Of a DNA stretch of 64,000 nt, positions 20,074 to 28,807 are shown in pieces. Below the pieces are notes generated by a model that was given only the letters and a program-made list of their open reading frames with translations, had not been told where the DNA came from and ran no database searches. The stretch's first letter is position 1. Each line of letters opens with the position of its first letter. The position numbers were made by a program, and so were the translations under genes. Source of the DNA: Rhodococcus triatomae (GTDB lineage Bacteria; Actinomycetota; Actinomycetes; Mycobacteriales; Mycobacteriaceae); contig NZ_CP048814.1 in the NCBI RefSeq assembly GCF_014217785.1, forward strand, positions 248,001 through 312,000, written 5' to 3'.

Positions 20074-21156
20074 TCAGCTCAGGTGCGAGGTGTCGTTGAC
20101 CAGCCGTACCGAAGCCCCACCGTCACCGTAGAACTCGGCGATGCTCAGCGACGCGAGATCGAGGTGCAGCCGGTACAGGAAGGCCGGGCCGGCATCGAGC
20201 GCGAGCTGCAACACCGTCTTGATCGGTGTCACGTGCGAGACCACCAGCACGTTGGACCCCGCGAAGCGCTCGATCAGGTCGTCCCGTGCGTCCGCCACCC
20301 GCTCACGGACCTCGTCGAAACTCTCACCGCCCGGTGGCCGCACGGACGTGTCCGACAACCACTTCCGGTGCAGCTCCGGATCGCGAGCCGCCGCCTCGGC
20401 AAAGGTCAGCCCCTCCCAGTCGCCGAAGTCCGTCTCGATCAGGCCCTCGTGCACCTGCACCGGCAGATCGAGTGCGCGAGCGGCCGTCTCCGCGGTGACC
20501 CGGGCCCGGTCCAGCGGCGAACTGACGACCGCCGCCACTCCCCCACGGGAACCGAACCGGCGGGCCGCCGATGCGGCCTGCGCGAGTCCTGCCTCGGTGA
20601 GTTCCGGGTTGCCCCGGCCGGAGTATCGACGCTCCACCGACAGCGGAGTCTGCCCGTGCCGCAGCAACAGAAAGCGGGTGGGGGTACCCGTCGTCGCCAT
20701 CCAGCCGGGAGACGACGGCGTGGGTACCGGATCGGCGGAAGGCCCGGCTGCGGCGTCCATCGCCTCGTTCGCGAGGCGGTCGGCGTGCGAGTTCTCCGCC
20801 CGCGGGATCCACGTCCAGCGCACCTCGTCGAAACCACGCGCCAGCTCCGCTGCCCGCCGCTGCAACGGAATCATGTCCGGGTGCTTGACCTTCCAGCGCC
20901 CGGCCATCTGTTCGATCACCAGTTTGGAATCCATCCGGACGTCGACTTCCCCGGCGCCCAGTTCCCTCGCCGCCTCGAGACCCGCGATCAGGCCGCGGTA
21001 CTCGGCGACGTTGTTCGTCGCGATGCCGAGGTGTTCACGCCGCTCCGCGAGCACTGCGTCGCGGTCGGCGTCGAACACCACGGCGCCGTATCCGGCCGTG
21101 CCGGGGTTGCCCCGGGAGCCGCCGTCCGCCTCGACGATCACATGGTCCACCGTCAC
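20074..21156 (-). CDS. Bifunctional RNase HI / histidine-phosphatase protein (Rv2228c-like)
   Basis: The 360-aa fusion has an N-terminal RNase HI domain with Asp11 (EADGGSRGNPG), Glu52 (NNVAEYRG), Asp76 (RMDSKL) and Asp126 (HADRLAN). A linker leads to a histidine-phosphatase domain (LLRHGQTPLS...ETDFGDWEGLTF...VSHVTPIK). The M. tuberculosis counterpart has both RNase H and acid phosphatase/CobC-like activity. GTG at 21156 overlaps the zinc-ribbon gene's stop (GTGA). It forms a coupled minus-strand cluster with the zinc-ribbon gene and probably the Nif3 gene. Confidence 0.93.
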   Translation of the reverse strand: MTVDHVIVEADGGSRGNPGTAGYGAVVFDADRDAVLAERREHLGIATNNVAEYRGLIAGLEAARELGAGEVDVRMDSKLVIEQMAGRWKVKHPDMIPLQRRAAELARGFDEVRWTWIPRAENSHADRLANEAMDAAAGPSADPVPTPSSPGWMATTGTPTRFLLLRHGQTPLSVERRYSGRGNPELTEAGLAQAASAARRFGSRGGVAAVVSSPLDRARVTAETAARALDLPVQVHEGLIETDFGDWEGLTFAEAAARDPELHRKWLSDTSVRPPGGESFDEVRERVADARDDLIERFAGSNVLVVSHVTPIKTVLQLALDAGPAFLYRLHLDLASLSIAEFYGDGGASVRLVNDTSHLS

Positions 21157-21890
21157 AGACCGGACTCCTTGGTACGCACCAGGATCGCGTTGCATTCCGG
21201 GCACCGCACCACGAGCTCCGGCGCGCTGGCCTGGATGCGGGCGATCTCCCCTCGGTCCAGTTCGATCCGGCAGGCGCCGCAGCGACGAGCCTGCAACAGG
21301 GCGGCGCCGATACCGCGGGCGGCACGCTGCTTCTCGTACGCCTCGAGCAGATCGGCGGGCAGGGACGCGACCAGGGTGTCCCGATCCGCGCCGCGAGCAG
21401 CCACCGCGCTGTCCAGATCGGCGATCGCGTCGTCGCGCCGTCGTCCGGCGTCGATCAGCTCGTCCTCGATCTTCGACAGCTGGGCGCCGGCATGTTCGTA
21501 GTCGGCCTGCGAGGCCTCGCGCTGCTCCATCACCTCGAGAAGCTCGTCCTCGAGCAGGCCCTGGCGACGCTCGAGGCTGCCGAGCTCGTGCTCGAGTTCC
21601 GTGAGCTGCTTCGCGCCGACCGTCCCACCCTGCAGCAGCGCGCGGTCCCGTTCCTCCCGCTTGCGGACGGCGTCCACCTCACCCTCGAGCTTGCGGATGT
21701 CGCGGTCCAGGTCGTCGAGGACGATCTCGACGGAGACCGCGGCGTCCTTGCGTGCGGACCGCTCGGTCTCGAGCCGATCCACTTCCTGCTGCTCGGGCAG
21801 GGTCGCCCGGCGGTGCGCGGTCCGGGCCAGCTCGGCGTCGACGCCGGCGAGCTCGAGAAGCTTGGCCTGCACCTGGGGTTCGACGTTCAC
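21153..21890 (-). CDS. Coiled-coil C4-type zinc-ribbon protein (Rv2229c-like)
   Basis: The 245-aa protein is a long alpha-helical coiled coil (about residues 10-190) rich in Glu, Arg and Leu heptads. A C4 zinc ribbon follows, with Cys204/Cys207 (CGAC) and Cys230/Cys233 (CPEC). It belongs to the zf-RING_7/DUF164 group, proposed to bind nucleic acids; its exact role is unknown. GTG at 21890 gives exactly the length of M. tuberculosis Rv2229c. It lies between Nif3 and RNase H genes, a conserved actinobacterial trio. Confidence 0.92.
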   Translation of the reverse strand: MNVEPQVQAKLLELAGVDAELARTAHRRATLPEQQEVDRLETERSARKDAAVSVEIVLDDLDRDIRKLEGEVDAVRKREERDRALLQGGTVGAKQLTELEHELGSLERRQGLLEDELLEVMEQREASQADYEHAGAQLSKIEDELIDAGRRRDDAIADLDSAVAARGADRDTLVASLPADLLEAYEKQRAARGIGAALLQARRCGACRIELDRGEIARIQASAPELVVRCPECNAILVRTKESGL

Positions 21891-21994
21891 GCGTGTTGAC
21901 TCCTGCTGTTGGTACGACGAGAGGATCCGCTCGGCCGGAGGCCGCAGCGGTAGCTGCAACCGTACCCGGACCGCCCGCGCGTCCGGGAGTACCG

Positions 21995-23125
21995 TCAGCG
22001 GGCGCTCGTCGTCCACGGGTCGGTACGCAGCGTCGACACGCGAGTGGCCCAGCCCCGCGCACCGTCGAACGCCGCGTCGAGGACGTCCTTCGCCTGCGCG
22101 CACCACGGCTGCTCGCTCGCCCAGTGGGCGACGTCGACGAGGGCGGGGCCGCCCCCGCGCAGGTGCTCGTCCGCCGGATGGTGACGCAGATCGGCGGTGA
22201 CGTAGGCGTCCACACCGAGCCGGGTGACCGCATCCAGGTAGGAGTCGCCCGCTCCGCCACACACCGCGACGGTGCGCACCGGACGCTCGGGGTCGCCCGC
22301 GGACCGCACGCCCCACTCCGTCGCCGGGAGCGCCCGTGCCACGCGGGCGGTGAACTCCCGCAACGTCACGGGCTCGTCCAGTTCGCCGACGCGGCCGAGT
22401 CCGCGTCCCGTCGGCAGCGCGGCCGGCTCGAGCACGTCGAACGCCGGTTCCTCGTAGGGGTGCGCCGCACGCAACGAGGCGAGTACCTGTTCCCGCGAGC
22501 GTCGGGGAGCGATGACCTCGATCCGCGTCTCGGTGACACGTTCGAGGTCGCCGACCCGGCCCAGCGTCGGCGTGGCCCCGGACGTCGGGAGGAACTGCCC
22601 GGTGCCGGTGACCTGCCAGCTGCAGTCCCGGTAGTTGCCCACGAAACCCGCACCCGCATCGAACATGGCCCGCTGCACCTGCTCGGCGTCGGTGTCCGGG
22701 ACGAGCACCACCCACTTGTCGAGTGGCGCGGTGGGCTTCGCCTCGATCGGGCCGCGTACGCGCAGACCGATCGCGCCGGCCAGCGCGTCGGACACCCCGG
22801 GGTCCGCGGAGTCCGCGTTGGTGTGCGCGGTGAACAGTGCACATCCGGCCTTGACCAGCCGGTGGATCAGTGCGCCCTTCGGGGTGTCCGCAGCCACGGT
22901 GTCGACACCGCGCAACAGCAGCGGGTGGTGCACGAGGAGCAGCTGGGCTCCCGTGGCGATCGCGTCGTCGACCACCGCTGCGGTGGCATCGACCGCGACG
23001 ACGACGTTCGACACCTGATCCGCGGGGTCTCCGCAGACCAGGCCGATCGAGTCCCACGGCTCGGCCAGCGCCGGCGGATACGCGGCGTCCAGTACGTCGA
23101 TCACGTCGGACAGCAGGACGGTCAC
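21995..23125 (-). CDS. Nif3-like dinuclear metal centre protein
   Basis: The 376-aa protein belongs to the Nif3/GTP cyclohydrolase-I-type-2 family. Its metal-site blocks are [22 protein letters not shown] and, at the C-terminus, [16 protein letters not shown]-like insert domain occupies the middle ([13 protein letters not shown]...[10 protein letters not shown]). The biochemical role of the family is unsettled. GTG at 23125 has GAGGAGA just upstream. It begins 13 bp after the cobC stop, so cobC, Nif3 and the genes after it may be one operon. Confidence 0.92.
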   Translation of the reverse strand: MTVLLSDVIDVLDAAYPPALAEPWDSIGLVCGDPADQVSNVVVAVDATAAVVDDAIATGAQLLLVHHPLLLRGVDTVAADTPKGALIHRLVKAGCALFTAHTNADSADPGVSDALAGAIGLRVRGPIEAKPTAPLDKWVVLVPDTDAEQVQRAMFDAGAGFVGNYRDCSWQVTGTGQFLPTSGATPTLGRVGDLERVTETRIEVIAPRRSREQVLASLRAAHPYEEPAFDVLEPAALPTGRGLGRVGELDEPVTLREFTARVARALPATEWGVRSAGDPERPVRTVAVCGGAGDSYLDAVTRLGVDAYVTADLRHHPADEHLRGGGPALVDVAHWASEQPWCAQAKDVLDAAFDGARGWATRVSTLRTDPWTTSAR

Positions 23126-23138
23126 TTCGGCATTCTCC

Positions 23139-24218
23139 TCACGAGGGCGGGCACTCGGCGAGGCGTGTGGTGACCGCCTCGAATGCCCGGATGAGCTGGT
23201 CCACCTGTGCACGAGGCCGGACGGCGACGCGCAGATGATCTCGGGTCAGCCCCGGGAACGTGTCACAACGCCGGACCGCGACACCTGCCGCGGCCAGACC
23301 GTGCCGCATCGACTCTCCGGCCGGTACCCGCACCAGGAGGAAGGGCGCTCGTGCCGGCACATGGACCCGCACCCCGAGGGCGTCGAGGCGTCGCTCCATC
23401 TCGTTGCGCCTGCCGGCGATGACCGCCGCGTGCCCGGCAGCTTCCGCGACCGCGGCCGGTTCGCTGCATGCGGCGATCGCCTCGAGTTGCAGAGTGCCGA
23501 GTGGCCAGTGCGCGCGGCCCCGGGCGAGCCGGGCGAGGACCGCGGGGTCGCCGAGCGCGTATCCGCAACGGAGACCGGCGAGCGCCCAGGTCTTGGTGAG
23601 GCTGCGCAGCACCAGGATGTCGGGCGCAGAGAGGGCGGCGAGCGAGGATTCCTCACCCGGAATCGCGTCCATGAAGGCCTCGTCGACCACCAGCACCCGA
23701 CCCGGCCGGCGCAACGCCAGCATGTCCTCGGCCCCGTGCAGCACGGACGTGGGATTGGTGGGGTTTCCCACGACGACGAGATCGGCGGACTCCGGCACCT
23801 GCGCGGACCGGAGACGGAACGGCTCGTCGAGGATCACCCGGGTGACGGGTACGCCCGCCTCGCGCAGTGCCAGTTCCGGTTCGGTGAACGACGGATGGAT
23901 GACCGCTGCGTGGGCGGGCGCGAGGCGCGGGAGCATCGCGAAGCCCTCGGCGCCGCCCGCGAGCAGCAGTACCTCGTCGGCGCCGCGCCCGTGCCTGGCG
24001 GCGACGGCCTCGCGGGTGCGTCGATCGTGGTCCGCGGACGGATAGGCGCCGAGACCGCCCATCAGCCCGACGAGCCGCTCGACCAGCCACGACGGTGGCG
24101 CCGCACCCTGGACGTTGACCGCGAAATCCAGCAGACCCGGCGCGGCGTCGACATCCCCGTGGTGGCGCAGCGCCGCCCAGCGGCCGCCGTCCCCGTACTC
24201 GAGTGTGTCCACGGCCAC
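23139..24218 (-). CDS. cobC: PLP-dependent aminotransferase, CobC-like
   Basis: Probable threonine-phosphate decarboxylase or histidinol-phosphate-type aminotransferase (fold type I, about 359 aa). It would make the aminopropanol moiety of cobalamin, consistent with cobD nearby. The PLP lysine lies in [15 protein letters not shown], the [11 protein letters not shown] block binds [11 protein letters not shown] holds the Asp, and the C-terminal HLRVAVR has the carboxylate Arg. It corresponds to Rv2231c. Two GTG starts two codons apart (24218 and 24212) cannot be told apart. It is divergent from the HAD gene with only 35 bp between. Confidence 0.85.
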   Translation of the reverse strand: MAVDTLEYGDGGRWAALRHHGDVDAAPGLLDFAVNVQGAAPPSWLVERLVGLMGGLGAYPSADHDRRTREAVAARHGRGADEVLLLAGGAEGFAMLPRLAPAHAAVIHPSFTEPELALREAGVPVTRVILDEPFRLRSAQVPESADLVVVGNPTNPTSVLHGAEDMLALRRPGRVLVVDEAFMDAIPGEESSLAALSAPDILVLRSLTKTWALAGLRCGYALGDPAVLARLARGRAHWPLGTLQLEAIAACSEPAAVAEAAGHAAVIAGRRNEMERRLDALGVRVHVPARAPFLLVRVPAGESMRHGLAAAGVAVRRCDTFPGLTRDHLRVAVRPRAQVDQLIRAFEAVTTRLAECPPS

Positions 24219-24253
24219 CGAGCCTACGGGGTGTACTCGTGGACAATGGAACG

Positions 24254-24925
24254 GTGCCAGTCCCTTCACCCGACTCCCCGATCCTGCTCTTCGACCTGGA
24301 CGGAACGCTCACCGATTCGGCTCCCGGCATCCACGCCGGGTTCCGGCACGCGCTCGCGGCGGTGGGCCTGCCCGCACCGACGCAGACGCAGCTGGACACC
24401 GTCATCGGGCCGCCGATGATGGACACGATCCGTTCCCTGGGCCTCGACGAGGCCACCGCGCGGCGGGCGCTCGACGCCTATCTCGACCGGTACGACTCGA
24501 TCGGGTGGGCCGAGAACTCCGTCTTCGACGGCATACCCGCCGTTCTGGACACCGCCCGAGACCGCGGGTATCGGATGGCCGTGGCCACCTCGAAGAGCGA
24601 GCGTTTCGCCGTCCGGATCCTGGAGCACTTCGAGCTCGCCGACCGTTTCGAGTTCATCGGCGGGGCCAGCGACGACGGCAGTCGCCGCGCGAAGAAGGAC
24701 GTCATCGCGCACTCGCTGACCGCACTGGGTGTGCCCGCGACCGCCGCGTCGGGCCGCGGCGTCACGATGATCGGCGATCGCGACCACGACATCCTCGGCG
24801 CCGCGCACTGGGGCCTGGCCTCGGTGTTCGCCGGCTGGGGGTACGGCCACCCGGCCGAGTCCGCGGGCGCGGACCACGTGCTCGATTCGGTCGACCAACT
24901 CCGGGAGGTGCTCGATGCCGCATGA
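24254..24925 (+). CDS. HAD-superfamily phosphatase (PtkA-like locus)
   Basis: The 223-aa HAD hydrolase has motif I DLDGT (Asp14/Asp16), motif II in VATSKSE, a Lys in RRAKKDVI and motif IV GDRDHD. It fits the phosphoglycolate-phosphatase-like subgroup. In M. tuberculosis the gene at this place, Rv2232/PtkA, is a HAD protein reported to phosphorylate PtpA and carries an N-terminal extension. Here HAD motif I starts about 14 residues in, so the extension is absent. The GTG at 24254 is chosen by spacing to motif I. It overlaps ptpA by 11 bp. Confidence 0.85.
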   Translation: MPVPSPDSPILLFDLDGTLTDSAPGIHAGFRHALAAVGLPAPTQTQLDTVIGPPMMDTIRSLGLDEATARRALDAYLDRYDSIGWAENSVFDGIPAVLDTARDRGYRMAVATSKSERFAVRILEHFELADRFEFIGGASDDGSRRAKKDVIAHSLTALGVPATAASGRGVTMIGDRDHDILGAAHWGLASVFAGWGYGHPAESAGADHVLDSVDQLREVLDAA

Positions 24926-25460
24926 CGGAGCGGCGGCTGACCAGCCGTCACTGCACGTGACGTTCGTGTGCACCGGCAACATCTGCCGGTCCCCGATGGC
25001 GGAGAAGATCCTTCTCGGCCACCTCGAGCGGGCCGGGCTGGCCGATACGGTGCGGGTGTCGAGCGCCGGGACCGACGGGTGGCACGCAGGCGACGAGGCG
25101 GACGAGCGCACCGATGCGGTGCTGACCGCGCACGGATATCCCACCGGGCATCGGGCCGCGAAGGTCGGGCCCGACCATCTGGCCGCCGATCTGGTGGTGG
25201 CCCTCGACACCGGGCACGATCGCCGGTTGGCCCGCCTCGGCGTCCCCACCGAGCGGCGCCGCCTCCTGCGCAGCTTCGACCCGGAGGCCGACTCGGATTC
25301 GGTGGCCGATCCCTATTACGGCGAGTTGTCCGAATTCGAGACGGTGCGCGCGCAGATCGAGGCCGCGATCCCCGGACTACTCGCCTGGGTGCGCGCGGCA
25401 GCGACCTCGCCTCCGGCCACGGGTCCGCGACCGGTTACCGTGGAACCGTGCGAAGGCTGA
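24915..25460 (+). CDS. ptpA: Low-molecular-weight protein-tyrosine phosphatase PtpA
   Basis: The 181-aa protein has the P-loop CTGNICRS, with nucleophile Cys19 and Arg25, near the N-terminus, and the general-acid loop DPYYG near residue 130. A Pro/Thr-rich C-terminal tail is longer than the 160-aa core. In M. tuberculosis the secreted PtpA acts on host proteins; here the substrate is unknown. ATG at 24915 lies inside the HAD gene, and the stop is 13 bp inside the SURF1 gene, so the three are translationally linked. Confidence 0.94.
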   Translation: MPHDGAAADQPSLHVTFVCTGNICRSPMAEKILLGHLERAGLADTVRVSSAGTDGWHAGDEADERTDAVLTAHGYPTGHRAAKVGPDHLAADLVVALDTGHDRRLARLGVPTERRRLLRSFDPEADSDSVADPYYGELSEFETVRAQIEAAIPGLLAWVRAAATSPPATGPRPVTVEPCEG

Positions 25461-26464
25461 AGTTTCTGCTGCGTCCCAGCTGGATCGTGCTGGCTCTGCT
25501 CGTGGTCGCCTTCGCCTTCCTGTGCTTCTCCGTCCTCGCGCCGTGGCAGCTGGGCAAGAACACCAGTACCGAGCACCGCAACCAGCTCATCGCGGACTCG
25601 ATCGAGGCGGACCCGGTCCCGGTGGAATCCCTGGTGGGCGCGGACGGCACCTCACCCGACGACGAGTGGCGGCAGGTGACGGCCACCGGCTCGTACGTAC
25701 CGGACAGTGACGCCCTCGTGCGCCTGCGGTCGATCGAGTCTCAGCCGGCCTACGAGGTGTTGACCCCGTTCCGTCTCGAGGACGGCCGGGCACTGCTCGT
25801 CAATCGCGGCTACGTGCGGCCTGTGCTGGGCACGCAGGCTCCCCCGGTCGATCCCGCTCCCACGGGCGAGGTGACTCTCGCCGGCCGGATCCGGATGCCC
25901 GAGGGGGTGGCCCCGGGCCGCGACCCGATGGTCGAGGGCGACGTCCGGCAGGTCTACACGATCAATCCCGGACAGGTCGGCGACTTCGTCGGAGTCGATC
26001 TCGTCGACACATACCTGCAGCTGGAGCCGGATCAGCCGGGTGGGCTGGGAACGATCCCGCTACCTCAGCTCGATGCCGGACCGTACCTCTCCTACGGACT
26101 GCAGTGGCTCGCCTTCGGCATCATGGCCCCGCTCGGCCTGGCGTACTTCGTGCGCGCCGAACTGCGCGAGCGCCGCAAGGAGAAGGCGGGCGGCGACGGC
26201 GGACCCGAGCCCACTCCGCCCACGGACCGTCCGGAACCGGAAGGCCCCACTCCCCCGCAGAAACCCTCGAGCCGGAGCGCCTCCGTGGCGGACCCGGTGG
26301 AGGACTCGGTGGAGGATGCGACGGCGAACTCGGCGGGGGCACGCCCGTCGGTGGACGACATCGTGTTACCGCGCGGCCGGTTCCGTCGCGGCCCCAAGGC
26401 GCCGGAGACGCCGCTGTCGGCGGCCGACGCGAAACTGGCCGACCGCTACGGCAAGCGCCGCTGA
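25448..26464 (+). CDS. SURF1-family cytochrome oxidase biogenesis protein
   Basis: The 338-aa membrane protein has one helix near the N-terminus (about 12-33, WIVLALLVVAFAFLCFSVLAPWQ) and one at about residue 215-235. The periplasmic loop between carries the SURF1 blocks WRQVTATGSYV and LLVNRGYVRP. The family helps assemble aa3-type cytochrome c oxidase. After the second helix comes a long acidic, Pro-rich cytoplasmic tail of about 95 residues. The last 99 bases lie antisense to the 3' end of cobD. Confidence 0.92.
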   Translation: MRRLKFLLRPSWIVLALLVVAFAFLCFSVLAPWQLGKNTSTEHRNQLIADSIEADPVPVESLVGADGTSPDDEWRQVTATGSYVPDSDALVRLRSIESQPAYEVLTPFRLEDGRALLVNRGYVRPVLGTQAPPVDPAPTGEVTLAGRIRMPEGVAPGRDPMVEGDVRQVYTINPGQVGDFVGVDLVDTYLQLEPDQPGGLGTIPLPQLDAGPYLSYGLQWLAFGIMAPLGLAYFVRAELRERRKEKAGGDGGPEPTPPTDRPEPEGPTPPQKPSSRSASVADPVEDSVEDATANSAGARPSVDDIVLPRGRFRRGPKAPETPLSAADAKLADRYGKRR

Positions 26465-27394
26465 CACCACCACGGCGCCGGCCTGCACCGCGTGGGACAG
26501 CCGCACCGCCCGGGGGAGATCCGCGACCGTCGGCGCCGGCCCCCGGCCGAGCACCGGACGCATCTCCACCCCGTGCGGATACTCGGTCCGTCCGCCGAGG
26601 GCGATTCCCAGGGCACCCGCCGCGGAGGCCTCCGCCACACCCGCGTTGGGACTCGGGTGGGCGGCGGCGTCCGAGCGCCAGGCCTGCCACGCGCGGCGAG
26701 GCGAACCTCCGACGACGGGTGCCGCCGCGACGGTCAGTGCACCCGCCACTCTCGCCGGCACCAGGTTGAGGGCGTCGTCCAGACGCGCCGATGCCCAGCC
26801 GAAGTTGCGGTAGCGCTCGGAGCGATAACCCACCATCGCATCGAGGGTGTTGGCCGCCCGGTAGGCGAGCAGACCGGGGATGCCGAACGCGCCGCCCCAC
26901 AGCAGCGGGGCGACGGCGGCGTCGGAGGTGTTCTCGGCGACGGACTCGAGCGCCGCCCGGGCCAGCCCGTCCCGATCGAGCGCACTCGGGTCCCGGCCGC
27001 ACAACGACGGCAGCAGCGCCCGGGCATCGTCGAGGCCCGGCTGCCCCAGGCGCTGCGCCATGCCCGCGCCGGTGCGTGCCAGTGACGTCCCGCCCAGGAC
27101 CGTCCAGGTGGCCAGCGCGGTGGTCGCGACGACGGCGCCGGGGCCCACTCGCCGGACCGCCCGGTCCGCCGCGACCCCGGCACACGCGGTGCCAGCCACC
27201 AGGATTGTCGTGTAGGCGATTCCGGCCGCACGGCTGTCCCGGTAGAGCGCGCATTCCGTGCGCAGTGCCAGGGCGCCGAATCCGGCGACCGGGTGCCGTC
27301 GCCGAGGGTCGCCGAATGCCCGGTCCGCCGCGAAGCCGAGTAGCAGTCCGAGGGCCCTGGCGCGGCCGGGACGGGGAGTGAGCGTCACGCCCAC
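26366..27394 (-). CDS. cobD: Adenosylcobinamide-phosphate synthase CobD
   Basis: The 342-aa integral membrane enzyme joins aminopropanol (or its phosphate) to adenosylcobyric acid in cobalamin synthesis. Family blocks are FAADRAFGDPRRRHPVAGFG at the N-terminus, ESVAENTSDAAVAPLLWG, AYRAANTLDAMVGYRSERY, NFGWASARLDDALN and SPNAGVAEASAAGALG. GTG at 27394 starts the frame. Together with cobC it implies aminopropanol-arm synthesis. The last 33 codons lie antisense to the SURF1 tail, an unusual convergent overlap. Confidence 0.93.
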   Translation of the reverse strand: MGVTLTPRPGRARALGLLLGFAADRAFGDPRRRHPVAGFGALALRTECALYRDSRAAGIAYTTILVAGTACAGVAADRAVRRVGPGAVVATTALATWTVLGGTSLARTGAGMAQRLGQPGLDDARALLPSLCGRDPSALDRDGLARAALESVAENTSDAAVAPLLWGGAFGIPGLLAYRAANTLDAMVGYRSERYRNFGWASARLDDALNLVPARVAGALTVAAAPVVGGSPRRAWQAWRSDAAAHPSPNAGVAEASAAGALGIALGGRTEYPHGVEMRPVLGRGPAPTVADLPRAVRLSHAVQAGAVVVSAALAVAVGQFRVGRRQRRLRRLGAATEPAAR

Positions 27395-27435
27395 AGTTGT
27401 ATCAACTACCGTTTCCAGCGGAGTAAAGGAGCATG

Positions 27436-27795
27436 ATGACCCCCACCCTCGACGGGTACCTGGCGGACCAGGACCCCGATGCCGTCCGGCGTCTGCTGAC
27501 CTTCCGCACGATGGTCACGGACCTCGGCGACGACATCGAGGAACGCGTCCACCGCACCGAGGTCGCGTGGGCCCGCACGCGGGTGTTCGCCGCCGCGTTC
27601 ATCTACTCGTCGCGGCTCGAGGTGGCCGTCGATCTGCTCCGCCGCGTACACCATCCCCAGCTGCGCGACGCCTTCCCGACGACGCAGAAGGTCGTTACCC
27701 ATCGCCTGACGATCACCGAGGACGAGCAACTCGACGACGTCCTCGCCGGAATGCTGGCCGAGGCGTACGAGAGCGTGGGGCCGGGGACGCGCTGA
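27436..27795 (+). CDS. DUF5655-like protein of unknown function
   Basis: The 119-aa soluble protein has the arrangement VAWARTRVFAAAFIYSSRLEVAVDLL followed by THRLTITEDEQLDD and a C-terminal helix. I take it for a DUF5655-type domain, but from memory only. AAAGGAG at 27425-27431 is 4 nt from ATG 27436 and 1 nt from ATG 27433, so the second is preferred. It is divergent from cobD with a 41-bp gap, so a bidirectional promoter is likely. Confidence 0.7.
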   Translation: MTPTLDGYLADQDPDAVRRLLTFRTMVTDLGDDIEERVHRTEVAWARTRVFAAAFIYSSRLEVAVDLLRRVHHPQLRDAFPTTQKVVTHRLTITEDEQLDDVLAGMLAEAYESVGPGTR

Positions 27796-27902
27796 GTAGC
27801 TTCATCTATTCCGAATCGCTGTCCGATGCGCTCACCTGGTCGATACGATTCTCGAGAGCGTGACCTGCGATTGCGTAGGCCCCAGTGAGAGGTCGGGTCG
27901 CC

Positions 27903-28055
27903 ATGAACAACGATGAGCACACCGGCGCAGAAGCGGGTCGGTACCCGAGACCGGACGGTCGACGGAGGCGATACTGGGACGGGAGCAGGTGGCTGGAACT
28001 CCCTGACCCGGACGACTCTGCCGGCACCTACACCTACGGGTTCGGAGCGCCGTAG
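27903..28055 (+). CDS. Small DUF2510-like ORF, possibly a remnant
   Basis: The 50-codon frame from ATG 27903 to TAG 28053-28055 contains GRYPRPDGRRRRYWDGSRWLE. That mimics the DUF2510 pattern (W-Y-P-D-P-x-G-x-x-x-R-Y-W-D-G-x-x-W), normally an N-terminal module of actinobacterial membrane proteins. No membrane segments follow, so this is either a solitary DUF2510 peptide or the broken head of a longer gene. No clear Shine-Dalgarno is seen. The rest of 27796-28184 shows no other gene. Confidence 0.45.
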   Translation: MNNDEHTGAEAGRYPRPDGRRRRYWDGSRWLELPDPDDSAGTYTYGFGAP

Positions 28056-28184
28056 GGACATACTCCGCGACACGGAGATCCGCGCATGCTGTTGGCGTCG
28101 CGCGCGCGTTACAGCCCGCGTCGATGCCTGCAGCGTGCGCGGATTCGAAAACGGGGCCTGGCCTCCGGATATTTCGAACAGAAC

Positions 28185-28259
28185 TGGTGGGCGCGGAGGG
28201 TTTCGAACCCCCGACCGCTGGTGTGTAAAACCAGAGCTCTACCACTGAGCTACACGCCC
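28185..28259 (-). tRNA. tRNA-Val (anticodon TAC)
   Basis: The cloverleaf reads 5' GGGCGTG acceptor, D-arm GCTCAGTGGTAGAGC, anticodon stem CTGGT/ACCAG with loop TTTACAC (anticodon TAC), T-arm GGGGGTTCGAAACCCTC, and acceptor CGCGCCC plus discriminator A. Bases 28185-28187 encode CCA, so the 3' CCA is genomic. Confidence 0.95.
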
Positions 28260-28292
28260 GAAGCCACTCGGTGATCGCTCACCGAATGCGCA

Positions 28293-28757
28293 TCAGGACT
28301 CTAATGCAGCGAGGGCCTTCTCCCAAGCTCCCTGGTCACGGGCCTCACCGGGGCCGTTCATCTCGGCGAACCGGATGACGCCGTCCTTGTCGATGACGAA
28401 GGTGCCGCGGTTGGCGAAACCGAGCTTGTCGTTGAAGACCCCGTACGCCTGCGCCACGGCGCCGTGCGGCCAGAAATCGGACAGCAGCGGGAAGGTGTAG
28501 CCCTGTTCCGCGGACCAGATCTTGTGGGTCGGCGAGGCTCCCACCGAGATCGCCAGGATCGCGGTGTCGTCGTTCTCGAACTTGGGCAACTCGTCGCGGA
28601 CACGACACAGTTCGCCCTGGCAGGTGCCGGTGAACGCGAGCGGGTAGAACACCAGCAGCACGTTCTTCTCGCCCCGGTAGTCCGCGAGCGTCACTTCCTG
28701 GTTGTTCTGGTCCTTGAGCGTGAAATCGGGCGCGACGGAACCGACCTCGAGAGGCAT
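28293..28757 (-). CDS. ahpE: Peroxiredoxin AhpE-type
   Basis: The 154-aa thioredoxin-fold peroxidase reduces peroxides and peroxynitrite. The peroxidatic Cys46 lies in YPLAFTGTCQGELC, and the whole chain follows mycobacterial AhpE (SVGASPTHKIW, FPLLSDFWPHGAVAQAYGVF, NRGTFVIDKDG). A second Cys, Cys51, sits five residues on where M. tuberculosis AhpE has Asp. That spacing matches some Prx families that form a Cys-Cys bond, so the resolving chemistry may differ. ATG at 28757; the DUF3052 gene lies upstream on the same strand. Confidence 0.93.
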   Translation of the reverse strand: MPLEVGSVAPDFTLKDQNNQEVTLADYRGEKNVLLVFYPLAFTGTCQGELCRVRDELPKFENDDTAILAISVGASPTHKIWSAEQGYTFPLLSDFWPHGAVAQAYGVFNDKLGFANRGTFVIDKDGVIRFAEMNGPGEARDQGAWEKALAALES

Positions 28758-28807
28758 GGCAAGTCCTTACGTGTAGTGCGTGACGTTGCGGTACGGGTAG
28801 ACGCGAA

